Made by a program: the position numbers and the translations under genes. The notes below the pieces were generated by a model. It was given only the letters and a program-made list of their open reading frames with translations. It searched no databases and was not told the origin of the DNA. From Myxococcota bacterium (GTDB taxonomy: Bacteria; Myxococcota_A; Bradymonadia; UBA7976; UBA1532), in contig JAKLJY010000076.1 in assembly GCA_023150895.1 (NCBI GenBank), positions 1-39,595 of the forward strand: a stretch of DNA of 39,595 bases, read 5' to 3'. This document shows positions 32,860 to 39,595 of the stretch, one piece after another; positions within the stretch are counted from its first letter, which is position 1; each line of letters begins with the position of its first letter.

Positions 32860-34683
32860 ATGCCCGTGCCGAAACCCGCTCCCCGATACACCCTTTCACT
32901 CGCTCGCCTCTCGGCGGTCGCGCTGCTCGGTTTCGCCTGTTCGGGCGGGGACGGCGACGAGGCAGCCGCCGACGCCGGTGCCCCATCGGGCGGCGAGGGT
33001 GGAGGCGGCTCCGGAGAGGGCGGCGCCAGCGAAACGGGCGGCGGGGCGGGCACGGGCGGCTTCCCGGACGGGCCCGACGCTTCGGCCCCCGAGATGCCCG
33101 GCTGGCAGGCGCTCGACCTCGGGGCCATCGGCCGCGTTCGCGACATCGTCGCGCTGCACGAGGGGGAGGCCCCCGCGGCGATCCTGGCGAGCGATCAGGG
33201 CCTCTTCCGTCTCGATGCCGCCGGCGTCACGGCGCTCGACGCCCCCGAGGTCGCCGGCGGGTACGCCGCCGTGGACGTCTCACCGACCCGCGGCCTCTTT
33301 GCCATCAGTGACGACGGCAAGACGCTCATCATGGGACCGACGGGCGGCCCGTTTCAGCGGACGGTCTTCCCCGACGCGACGGCCTACCTCGAGCTCGTCG
33401 CTTCGCCGACCGGGTTTCTGGCGCTGCGCAGCGCCGACACTGTCTCGATCTACGAGCACTTCGAGGGCATCGGCGTGGCGGGCGTCGCGGGGGTGCGCGG
33501 TCCGTACCTCGCGGCGATGCCCGAGGGTCCGAAACACCTCGCGGCCGGCGCGGACGATCTCTTCGCGTTCGACCTCGACGGCGGCGAAGTGCTTTCACTC
33601 CCCGACGGCACTGCCCTCGACGGTGTCACGACGCTGCACCTCACGGCTGATGGCGATGTCTTCGGCGGCGATGCCACCGGTCGCATCGTCGAGCGGGTGG
33701 GCGGCGAGTGGCGTCGAATCGAAGCGCGGATCGCGAGCGCAATCCGGGGTGGCGACGCGGGACCGGCCGGCGTCGTGCTCGTCGGCGACCGCGGCCTCGT
33801 GCTGCGCCGGACGGGCGACATCTGGGCGTCCGTCGAGATGCCCCGAGCGGACGACCTCGTCGACGCGGCGGCGACCCCCGGAGAGCCGCTGCTGTTGACC
33901 ACCGACGGCGAGGTGCTCTGGTACGGTCTGCCGTCGGCCGCCCCCGGCGCCGGCGGGGACACCCCCGACCCGCCCGACCGCCCCGACGGCGGCCTGCCCG
34001 ACGCCGGCCCCCCGCCGCCTCCGGCGCCGCAGATGCGGGTGTTGTCGCTCTTCGACGTGGCCGTCATGAACGCATGCCTCGACCGACAGCCCGTCGAGGG
34101 TCCGTATGATCGCGCCGGCGGACGCTTCGGCGGTCAGATCGCCTCGGGATACCTGCCCATCAGCGCGGGGGAGCATCGTTTCGCCACCGAGGTCTATTCC
34201 GGGCCGGGGTCGGTCTGCAACGGATTCTCCGAGGAGACCCGTTTCACTGCGCGCCCGGGTATCCTCTACACGGCGCTCCTCTGGAAGGTGGTCTACAACC
34301 TCCTCGGTCCCGAGGTCGCCGAGTCGGCCTTCCCGCCCGTCGACGGTCTCACCCGGCTGCGCGCCTTCGGGAAGAGCGAGACCCGCAGTGTACGACTTCA
34401 GATCTGCATCGACGGAGAGCCGCTGCCGCCGGATTTCGGGGTCGTCGACCGCCCGGCCTTCGTCGCCGAGATCCGGATGGAGTCGGCGGTGCATTGTCAG
34501 GGCGAACTGCTCGGTACGGCGCCCGTCGAGGTCACGCCCGGCGCCTCGAGCACCGTCATCGCCTATTCAATCGGGACGCGGGAAGAAGACTCGCACGTTC
34601 TCATGACCTGCCTCGACGTTGCCCCGGACGGCACGCTCGCGACCGACGGTTCCTGCCGGGAGGTGCCGGTCACGGCGCCATAG
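32860..34683 (+). CDS. Propeller-like lipoprotein of unknown function
   Basis: This protein of about 607 aa could start at ATG 32860 or, more likely, GTG 32866: CAGGAG lies immediately before the ATG but 6 nt before the GTG. The signal peptide ends in a lipobox (GFAC, Cys27 from the ATG). A Gly/Glu/Ser-rich linker leads to ~300 residues of repeating strands (e.g. GAIGRVRDIVALHEG, GLFRLDAAGVTAL, DLFAFDLDGGEVLSL) like a beta-propeller. A Pro-rich linker (~360-395) leads to a C-terminal unit with about five Cys (MNACLDRQP, VHCQGEL, LMTCLDVAP) that recalls DUF4397-type extracellular domains. Divergent from the M23 gene, with 144 bp between the starts. Confidence 0.78.
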   Translation: MPVPKPAPRYTLSLARLSAVALLGFACSGGDGDEAAADAGAPSGGEGGGGSGEGGASETGGGAGTGGFPDGPDASAPEMPGWQALDLGAIGRVRDIVALHEGEAPAAILASDQGLFRLDAAGVTALDAPEVAGGYAAVDVSPTRGLFAISDDGKTLIMGPTGGPFQRTVFPDATAYLELVASPTGFLALRSADTVSIYEHFEGIGVAGVAGVRGPYLAAMPEGPKHLAAGADDLFAFDLDGGEVLSLPDGTALDGVTTLHLTADGDVFGGDATGRIVERVGGEWRRIEARIASAIRGGDAGPAGVVLVGDRGLVLRRTGDIWASVEMPRADDLVDAAATPGEPLLLTTDGEVLWYGLPSAAPGAGGDTPDPPDRPDGGLPDAGPPPPPAPQMRVLSLFDVAVMNACLDRQPVEGPYDRAGGRFGGQIASGYLPISAGEHRFATEVYSGPGSVCNGFSEETRFTARPGILYTALLWKVVYNLLGPEVAESAFPPVDGLTRLRAFGKSETRSVRLQICIDGEPLPPDFGVVDRPAFVAEIRMESAVHCQGELLGTAPVEVTPGASSTVIAYSIGTREEDSHVLMTCLDVAPDGTLATDGSCREVPVTAP

Positions 34684-35438
34684 GGCGGCCGGTTTGCTCC
34701 GGAGAGAAACGTCGACTACGTTCGCGCCAGACTCGAGAGACGACCCGGAAAGTCCCCTGGCATGAACTTCATCGAAGCCGCCCTCACGGCACTCCAGAAG
34801 GCCGAGTCGCCGCTCGATTTCCGAGAACTCTGGGCCCTCGCGGTCGACCTCGGGCTCGACAAGCAGCTCGCCTCGACCGGCAAGACGCCGTGGAACACCA
34901 TGGGGGCTCGCGTGTACATCGAGGTGCGCGACAATCCCGATGCCGAGATCGTCGCGCTCGGTGACCGGCCCAAGCGGTTCTGGTTGAAGTCCAGGGCGCT
35001 GCCGGGCGCGAAGAGCGCGCCGGCGGTCAGCGCGCCCGCCGTTGCGCCGGGCAAACCGGCGGTCCAGAAGTCGAAGCCGGAGTGGCTCGAAGCCGATCTT
35101 CATCCCGTGCTCGCTCACTTCGCGAGACACACGATGGGCGGAGTCCGTGTCCGGACGATCCCGCACCAGACCAGCGCCAAGGCGCAATTCGGTGAGTGGG
35201 TTCACCCGGACATCGTCGGCGTGCGGTTCCCGAAGGCGATGCTCGGGGAGAGTGCGACTCTCGAGCTGGCGCGAGCGATCGGCGCGTCTCCGATTCGAAT
35301 CGTGTCTTTCGAACTCGAGCGCGAGGTGAAGTTCGGCAACCTGCGAGAAGCCTTCTTTCTATGCTTATCCGGTCAGGCCACAGGACCGTCAGTCCATCGA
35401 CTTCAATCGCCTGGCCATTGGCTGGTCGTTGGGGGCAT

Positions 35439-35453
35439 GGGGGCAAAGCCCCC
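35439..35453. repeat. Internal hairpin 1 of the element
   Basis: GGGGGC-AAA-GCCCCC has 6-bp perfect arms around a 3-nt loop, within the element's core. It may fold in RNA or single-stranded DNA. Confidence 0.8.
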
Positions 35454-35468
35454 GGGGGAAGTGGAGCA

Positions 35469-35496
35469 CGAGGCGAGAACCGTAGGTTTCGCCTCG
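35469..35496. repeat. Internal hairpin 2 of the element
   Basis: CGAGGCGA (35469-35476) pairs with TCGCCTCG (35489-35496); the inner GAACC pairs with GGTTT, with one G-T pair, around a GTA loop. The stem is 13 bp. Confidence 0.8.
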
Positions 35497-35508
35497 CACC
35501 ATTGGGGT

Positions 35509-35528
35509 CCGGGGGGCCGGCCCCCCGG
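35509..35528. repeat. 20-bp perfect G/C-only palindrome in the element
   Basis: CCGGGGGGCCGGCCCCCCGG is self-complementary over all 20 bases and has no A or T. It lies in the element's right half and could serve as a protein site or as an intrinsic fold. Confidence 0.9.
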
Positions 35529-36020
35529 GGTTGACCCGGAGCGAGCAGGTATGAACAGGAGCGCCGGGGCCAAGAGTCGCCGATCTTACGGCCGCGGAGA
35601 AGCCGTTGTGGCCTGACCGGATAAGCATACCTCTTTCAGACCGTCTCGAACTCAGTGAGTGTCGAGGTAGATGCTGCACGAACCCTATCTGGTGGCCGGA
35701 AAATGGTTCGACGACGAGGAGTTCCGTGGCGAGCTTCAGCGACTCTCGAACGCGTTTGGCGTCGGCATCATCGACCTGAGCGTGGAGTCGCCCGCAGACG
35801 CCCGCATCGTATTGCCGGCGCGGGTCCGGACGGAGCTCGACTGGGCGACGCTGGACAAGCTCGCGGAGATGAACCCGGTCCTCCGGGAGTTCTTGCGGAG
35901 CGTGCGGATCGACTTCGAGAGCAACAAGATCCACGACGGCGAGTACGACGGGACACCCAAGGACCCCGAGGCCGTGCCGACCGTCGTTTCGAAGTGAACG
36001 ACGCGGTCAGTAGTTGCCCA

Positions 36021-36122
36021 TGCCCCTTTGGGGCACCCGGGTGGATGAAACCCGGGGCAGGAGCCCCGGCCGGGGCCCGCCGTGTCGGCGGGACCCGCGA
36101 GCGAAGGGCGATTCACTCGCCC
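36021..36122. repeat. Five consecutive short hairpins between convergent genes
   Basis: In order: TGCCCC-TTT-GGGGCA (36021-36035); CCCGGGT and ACCCGGG (36036-36056); the palindrome GCCCCGGCCGGGGC (36063-36076); CCCGCCG-TGT-CGGCGGG (36076-36092); GGGCGA-TTCAC-TCGCCC (36106-36122). All have perfect stems. The set fills the space between the HARE-HTH relic and the terminator-like hairpin. The role is unknown; REP-like or transcript-end structures are possible. Confidence 0.75.
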
Positions 36123-36131
36123 GCAGCGAGA

Positions 36132-36157
36132 GCAGTTCGGGCAGGAGCCCGAACTGC
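36132..36157. terminator. Strong hairpin at the junction of convergent genes
   Basis: GCAGTTCGGGC (36132-36142), loop AGGA, GCCCGAACTGC (36147-36157), followed on the plus strand by GTTTCTT. The 11-bp perfect stem and following T-rich stretch fit an intrinsic terminator for the plus-strand HARE-HTH transcript. On the minus strand it comes 5 nt after the fusion gene's stop, so it may end both. Confidence 0.7.
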
Positions 36158-36162
36158 GTTTC

Positions 36163-37737
36163 TTAATAGTTCGGCACGACGCGGAAGTCGGTGCGGCGGT
36201 TGAACTCGCGGCCCTCGGGCGTCTTGTTGTCGCCGACGGGTTTGTCCGGGCCGTTGCCGACGGCGACGAACCGCGCCGGGTCGAAGCGGTGGCGGGTGAC
36301 GAGGTAGTCGACGACGGCGCGGGCGCGACGCTCGGAGAGGTCGACGTTGGCCTTGCGGGCGCCCTGCGAGTCGGTATTGCCCTCGACGCGGATGTAGGCG
36401 TTCTGGAAGACGCCGATCATCTGTTCGGCGAAGCGGTCGATGATCTTGCGCGTGTTCGCGTCGAGCTCGGCCTTGGCGGGCTCGAAGTAGATCGACACAC
36501 TCTTGGAGAGGAGCGCCGGGGACTCCGCCTTGTTCTTGTCGAATTTCCACTCCTCGACGACGGCCTCGCTGGCGTACTTGCCCTTGATGGCGTCCAGGAA
36601 GCCGGTGCGGAAGACCTCTTTGGGCGTCGGCGCGGCCTGGATGAGCCCCTCGCGCTTCCAGATCTCGCCGGCCTCGGTCAAGAGCGTCGCCGACGGGCTC
36701 GATTCGGTTTCGAGGCCGAAGAAGGCCCGGTTGTCCGCGAACGTGGCCGGCTTGATCTTCGCCAGGGTGCTGCGCGTGACGTCATCGGCCTGCTCGAAGG
36801 CTCTGCTGATGATCTTGATGGAGCCCTCGGGATCGCTCTTGAGCTTTGCGACGCCGGAAAGCCAGGCCTCGAGGAACGCCGGCATGTGCGCCGCGTTGGC
36901 GTCGAGGAAGGTGTTGCGCGCGAAGAGGACGTCCGCGATCAGGTTCGACGCCGTCGAGGTCGACACGAGCAGCTTGCCGCCGCCGGCCTCGACCGCCTTC
37001 GTCAGGTGGGGCTCCCAGATGGCCACGGCGTCGACCTCGCCGCGGATGAAGAGGTCGGCCGTGTCGGGGGTCTTCTTGGCGAAGACGAAGTTGCCCTTGG
37101 TCAGCTCGATCTGGTTGGGCGTGAGGTTCGAGCGGTCGAGCAGGATCAGCGAGAAGTAGTGGGTGGGCGTGTTGCGCGTCGTGGCGATCTTGGCCTTTTC
37201 GAGGGACTCGATGGACGTGAACGCCGGCTTGGCCACGATGCCCATGTTGCCGCGGCTCCACCCGACGAAGTGGAACGCCTTGAGGTCCGTGCCCTTGGCC
37301 TTGTAGTCGGCGTAGAGGTTGGCCACGTAGTCGAGCGTGAGCAACATCACGTCGATCTTGCCCTGGTCGAACTGGTCGAGGCGCTCCTTCGAGCCGCGCA
37401 CCAGGCGGATCTCGACGTCGAGCCCGGCCTTCGTGAACAGCGAGTTCGGCCCGGGCAGCGCGCCATCGTTGGCCACGAGGGCCGGGTAGGCCCCGCCGAA
37501 GTCGTTCACGCCGACGACGATCTTCGGGCGCCCGCCTGCTGGCAGGGCCGCTGCGCTGCCGGTGGCGGCCGCCGTCGACCCGGGCGCCGCCGCCCCGGAG
37601 ACCGCCGCACTCGGCGTCGCCCCGGATGCACCGGGTCCGGAGGCCGGGTCCGCCGACTTGTTGCGCATGTAGAGACCGGCCGCCGCCGCCGCGACCACGG
37701 CGACGATCAGGACCTTGGAGAGCAGGGTGAGCTTCAT
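36163..37737 (-). CDS. Substrate-binding protein fused to OmpA domain
   Basis: This 524-aa protein starts at ATG 37737 with GAGGGA 8 nt upstream. A single N-terminal transmembrane helix (~5-23) is followed by an Ala/Ser/Pro/Gly linker. Residues ~70-400 are a type II periplasmic binding domain of the NMT1/nitrate/sulphonate sort (IVVGVNDFGGAYPAL, KIDVMLLTLDYV, and IWEPHLTKAV). Residues ~413-524 are an OmpA-like peptidoglycan-binding domain (SIYFEPAKAEL, EGNTDSQG with Asp456, SERRARAVVDYL, FNRRTDF with Arg514/515), both key ligands present. The protein is thus held at the inner membrane and at peptidoglycan while carrying a ligand-binding domain. No transporter genes are adjacent. Similar fusions are annotated as phosphate-binding/OmpA proteins in this group of bacteria. 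Confidence 0.9.
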   Translation of the reverse strand: MKLTLLSKVLIVAVVAAAAAGLYMRNKSADPASGPGASGATPSAAVSGAAAPGSTAAATGSAAALPAGGRPKIVVGVNDFGGAYPALVANDGALPGPNSLFTKAGLDVEIRLVRGSKERLDQFDQGKIDVMLLTLDYVANLYADYKAKGTDLKAFHFVGWSRGNMGIVAKPAFTSIESLEKAKIATTRNTPTHYFSLILLDRSNLTPNQIELTKGNFVFAKKTPDTADLFIRGEVDAVAIWEPHLTKAVEAGGGKLLVSTSTASNLIADVLFARNTFLDANAAHMPAFLEAWLSGVAKLKSDPEGSIKIISRAFEQADDVTRSTLAKIKPATFADNRAFFGLETESSPSATLLTEAGEIWKREGLIQAAPTPKEVFRTGFLDAIKGKYASEAVVEEWKFDKNKAESPALLSKSVSIYFEPAKAELDANTRKIIDRFAEQMIGVFQNAYIRVEGNTDSQGARKANVDLSERRARAVVDYLVTRHRFDPARFVAVGNGPDKPVGDNKTPEGREFNRRTDFRVVPNY

Positions 37738-37904
37738 GTTCTTCCCTCGGAGGCGGGGTACCTTTCGCTGCATGCCGCGCCCGACGCCTTTGCGAGCGGC
37801 GCCCGACGGGCAGCGGGAGCATCGGCCCGGGCCGGCGCGTTGGCAAGCGCCTTGGCTGCTCGCGTGAGGCGCAGACACCCTCGCCCGGAGGCTCGGCGAA
37901 CGGC

Positions 37905-38954
37905 CTACTCGAAGAGGTCGCTCGAGCGCTCGGCAGTGAGAATGCCCTCAAGCCACCGCTCGAGTTGGGGTGTCCCGGCAGCCTCGATCCGCGCGACCGT
38001 ATCAGCCGACATGGCCCCGAACCGCCTGATCGCCAGCCGGACGAGCATGGTGGCCAAGGCGCGGTGTTCGCCCTCCTGCCTGCCCTGCTCGAGGCCCTGC
38101 TCGAGGCCTTGCTCGAGGCCTTGCTCGAGCCCCTGCAGGCGGCCCTCTTCTCTCAGTTCCTGCGCTGCGGTCACGACTTCCTCCTTCACGGCCTCGGGCA
38201 GCTGCTCGGCCGCTTCCACGACGCGGTGTTTCGGGACGGTACCCACGTACAACAGGTAGCACAGGATTTGGCCCAGCGTCGACGCGCCGCCCGGCTCACT
38301 CTTCAGCAACGCGAGCCGTTCGAGCCAGTGCTGGAAGAGCGCCTCGGCGCCTGGACTGCCCGCATTCTGCAAGACTTCGAGCGTCGTCTCGCTGACGGGC
38401 TCCGTGCCTGCGCGCCGCAAGCGCTCGAGCGGATCGGTCGCCAGATCTTCGAGGACGAGATGGAAGTCGGGCAGGAACGGCCGCAGCGCGGCATCGAGCG
38501 GGGGCTCGGGCAGGGCGAGGAGCCCGAGGAACGACGTCGGCGAGTGCCAGGCCCGAATGCCGGTGTGCACCACCACCGGAACGATCGGCGGCAGAGACGT
38601 CGCGCCGGGGTGAGCCCGCAGCCACTCGCTCCAGAGTTGGCCCTCGTACTGCAACTGACGCAGCAACATGAAGCGCTCATCGCGGCTCTGATGCTCGATG
38701 GCAACGCAGACGAACGCCCCGGCATCGTCGGGATTGCGCGCCGTGCCGCGGCGGGCGACCCGGAGGACGAGGTCCGACGTCGTGCCGCGCAACTCGGCAC
38801 CGACGTGGGACGGCGCCAGCACTTCGACCGCGTCGGGATCGAGGACGGCGAGCACCTCGGGTGGCAGTACGATGCGGAGCAGCCCGGCCGCGTAGCGCGG
38901 CACCTGGAAGACCGCGCGAAAGAGGGCGTCGTGGGGGTTCTGCGGCGGAGCCAT
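37905..38954 (-). CDS. Rpn-family recombination-promoting nuclease
   Basis: This 349-aa protein has the Rpn/'transposase_31' layout: an N-terminal PD-(D/E)XK nuclease domain (NPHDALFRAVFQ, then SDLVLRV with Asp61 and AIEHQS with Glu87 and Gln89), a middle PIVPVVVHTG, and a C-terminal helical region. Around residues 275-293 a GLEQ unit is repeated four times. Rpn nucleases promote RecA-independent recombination in E. coli and have been linked to defence against phage; this member is not tested. It starts 45 bp from the palindrome at 38999-39014, a possible SOS-like operator. It is upstream of the SBP/OmpA gene on the same strand with 167 bp between, so it is probably a separate unit. Confidence 0.93.
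   Translation of the reverse strand: MAPPQNPHDALFRAVFQVPRYAAGLLRIVLPPEVLAVLDPDAVEVLAPSHVGAELRGTTSDLVLRVARRGTARNPDDAGAFVCVAIEHQSRDERFMLLRQLQYEGQLWSEWLRAHPGATSLPPIVPVVVHTGIRAWHSPTSFLGLLALPEPPLDAALRPFLPDFHLVLEDLATDPLERLRRAGTEPVSETTLEVLQNAGSPGAEALFQHWLERLALLKSEPGGASTLGQILCYLLYVGTVPKHRVVEAAEQLPEAVKEEVVTAAQELREEGRLQGLEQGLEQGLEQGLEQGRQEGEHRALATMLVRLAIRRFGAMSADTVARIEAAGTPQLERWLEGILTAERSSDLFE
38083..38130 (-). repeat. Four tandem 12-bp units in the Rpn gene
   Basis: Four copies of a CC[C/T]TGCTCGAG[G/C] unit lie end to end and encode (GLEQ)x4 in the Rpn protein. Such short unit repeats change number easily by slippage and alter the length of the C-terminal helix. Confidence 0.85.
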
Positions 38955-38998
38955 GACGACTCAGTGACGGCGGCGGGGCGGAATCTTACGAAGGAAAC

Positions 38999-39014
38999 GT
39001 GAACATTTGTTCAC
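38999..39014. promoter_or_regulatory. Candidate LexA-like palindrome upstream of the Rpn gene
   Basis: GTGAACA-TT-TGTTCAC is a perfect dyad of 7-bp arms. Its core is GAAC-N4-GTTC, the spacing of the LexA boxes known in Gram-positive bacteria. It sits 45 bp before the Rpn start and about 180 bp before the next plus-strand lipoprotein. The regulator is inferred only from the match; LexA boxes in other deltaproteobacteria differ. Confidence 0.4.
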
Positions 39015-39191
39015 AGGTCGCCTCGCCAGGCGTGACCCGCCTTCAATGCAGCGAACCCGCTGGCGCTGCGCGTCTGACCCGACGCCGGGTGATGGCCCGA
39101 TTCGGGGCAACCCGTGGCCGGATCAGGCCATCGGGGCGGGCGGTCGCGATCGGTAGGATGGTCGCAACCCCAGGTACCCTCAGGATCACCC

Positions 39192-39595
39192 GTGCACACG
39201 TCCCGCCCTGCCCCGCGGCGCTCGCTCGAACTGCGCGCCCTCGCCCTGTGTGTCGTCGCTTTCGGCTGCTCCGCCACCGGCGGGGCAAACGGAGCGTCGA
39301 ACGGCGCCCCGACCGACGCCGCTCGGGCCGATGCCGGCCGGCCCGACGCGATCGCCGGTGACGCCGACCGCCGCCGGGATGCCGAGCCCGTCGACCCGGG
39401 CCGGTCGGACGCGGCGAGACCGGACGCACCCGACGCCGCGAGGCCGCCGAAGCCAGACGCAGGCGCATCGGATGCGGCCCGCCCGGACGCGGCGCGGCCC
39501 GATGCGGGCTCGCCCGACGCCGCCATCGTCGTGCCGCCGGACCCCGACGCCGCCCGCCCCGACGCCGCCCGCCCCGACGCCGCCATCGTCGTGCC
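39192..39595 (+). CDS. DA-rich lipoprotein, 3' end cut by the window
   Basis: A GTG at 39192 opens a frame that continues past the window edge. Residues 1-26 form a lipoprotein signal (basic Arg-rich start, LALCVVAFGC with Cys26 as the lipid site). From ~residue 40 the chain is a linker of PDA/DAARPD units rich in Asp, Ala, Arg and Pro, like those in the SGNH and M23 proteins. No functional domain is reached before the edge, so the role is unknown. The start codon is not certain, since no clear ribosome binding site precedes it. Confidence 0.75.
   Translation, partial: MHTSRPAPRRSLELRALALCVVAFGCSATGGANGASNGAPTDAARADAGRPDAIAGDADRRRDAEPVDPGRSDAARPDAPDAARPPKPDAGASDAARPDAARPDAGSPDAAIVVPPDPDAARPDAARPDAAIVV

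Larger units (their letters stand above)
35360..35629. mobile_element. 270-bp non-autonomous element with 23-bp terminal inverted repeats (MITE-like)
   Basis: The two ends are perfect 23-bp inverted repeats: the left starts TATGCTTATCC (35360-35382) and the right ends GGATAAGCATA (35607-35629). The flanks are CTTCTTTC (35352-35359) and CCTCTTTC (35630-35637), a near-perfect 8-bp target duplication. Removing the element and one copy joins GCC TTC TTT to CAG ACC GTC, giving REAFFQTVSNS, which is what the host gene family reads there. The inside has no transposase but three strong hairpins (see the repeat entries). It is thus a small mobile element that jumped into the host gene. Confidence 0.88.
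34762..35997 (+). pseudogene. Interrupted HARE-HTH / COG2958-type gene
   Basis: The 5' part from ATG 34762 begins with a HARE-HTH domain (FIEAALTALQKAESPLDFRELW, then KQLASTGKTPWNTMGARVY), as found in COG2958 proteins, which often sit beside restriction genes. At REAFF the frame enters an insertion (35360-35629). Beyond it, QTVSNS resumes near 35637, in the codon phase that would join REAFF if one 8-bp duplication is removed. Near 35671 the frame slips by one, and HEPYLVAGKWFDDEEFRGEL and LDKLAEMNPVLREF follow to 35997. So there is an insertion and a second frameshift. The fragment ORFs (34762-35616 and 35671-35997) may still be translated, but a full protein is not made. Confidence 0.8.

Noticed and set aside
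35360-35629. Reading the inserted element as a Tc/mariner (IS630) insertion with a TA duplication
   Set aside because: TA does stand at both ends, but the empty site would then keep extra bases and not restore the host frame. The 8-bp duplication restores REAFFQTVSNS, so it is preferred.
35360-35629. The element as an integron attC site
   Set aside because: It has long perfect terminal repeats and internal separate hairpins, and no attC core sites or cassette gene beside it.

Overview
The window is very GC-rich, with strong third-position GC bias, and long open antisense frames lie opposite almost every real gene. Many products carry lipobox signal peptides followed by low-complexity Asp/Ala/Pro linkers, and there is a giant lipid-anchored subtilase with fibronectin type III repeats. 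This style fits a Myxococcota/Bradymonadota-type (former Deltaproteobacteria) chromosome; the assignment is inferred from composition and protein style, not from a marker gene. I saw no rRNA, tRNA, CRISPR array, replication origin or complete insertion sequence.

Layout. 1-1850: a 5'-truncated PD-(D/E)XK-like nuclease remnant and a small lipoprotein. 2043-4772: a two-gene unit of an isochorismatase-fold hydrolase that lacks its usual catalytic Asp, and a hybrid sensor histidine kinase. 4790-5240: a frameshifted relic. 5249-6731: a LysR regulator divergent from a SnoaL-like protein, with a candidate operator between them. 7020-11955: four minus-strand genes for envelope or unrecognised proteins. 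11956-12777: a gene graveyard holding a nucleotidyltransferase tail and a degraded copy of a fibronectin repeat from the giant protease. 12778-30935: a long same-strand run, in transcription order PafA-like alkaline phosphatase, SGNH lipoprotein, SNF2 helicase, HNH nuclease, giant S8 protease/FN3/discoidin lipoprotein (3,137 aa), and a compact three-gene cassette of two unknown proteins and a HEPN protein. 31075-34683: thioredoxin, an M23 peptidase lipoprotein with Cys-rich modules, and a propeller-like lipoprotein. 34762-35997: a COG2958-type HARE-HTH gene broken by a 270-bp element with 23-bp perfect terminal inverted repeats. 36021-36157: a row of perfect hairpins between convergent genes. 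36163-39595: a substrate-binding-protein/OmpA fusion, an Rpn-family nuclease with a LexA-like palindrome upstream, and the start of another DA-rich lipoprotein cut by the window edge.

How it fits together. Most genes serve the cell surface: proteolysis, peptidoglycan or phosphoester cleavage, and binding. Between them lie nuclease or defence-flavoured genes (HNH with SNF2, HEPN cassette, Rpn, HARE-HTH, nuclease remnant) and clear signs of gene decay, as expected of an accessory region. The best candidates for something undescribed are the three-gene HEPN cassette, the non-autonomous element with its hairpin-rich core, and the helicase/HNH pair.
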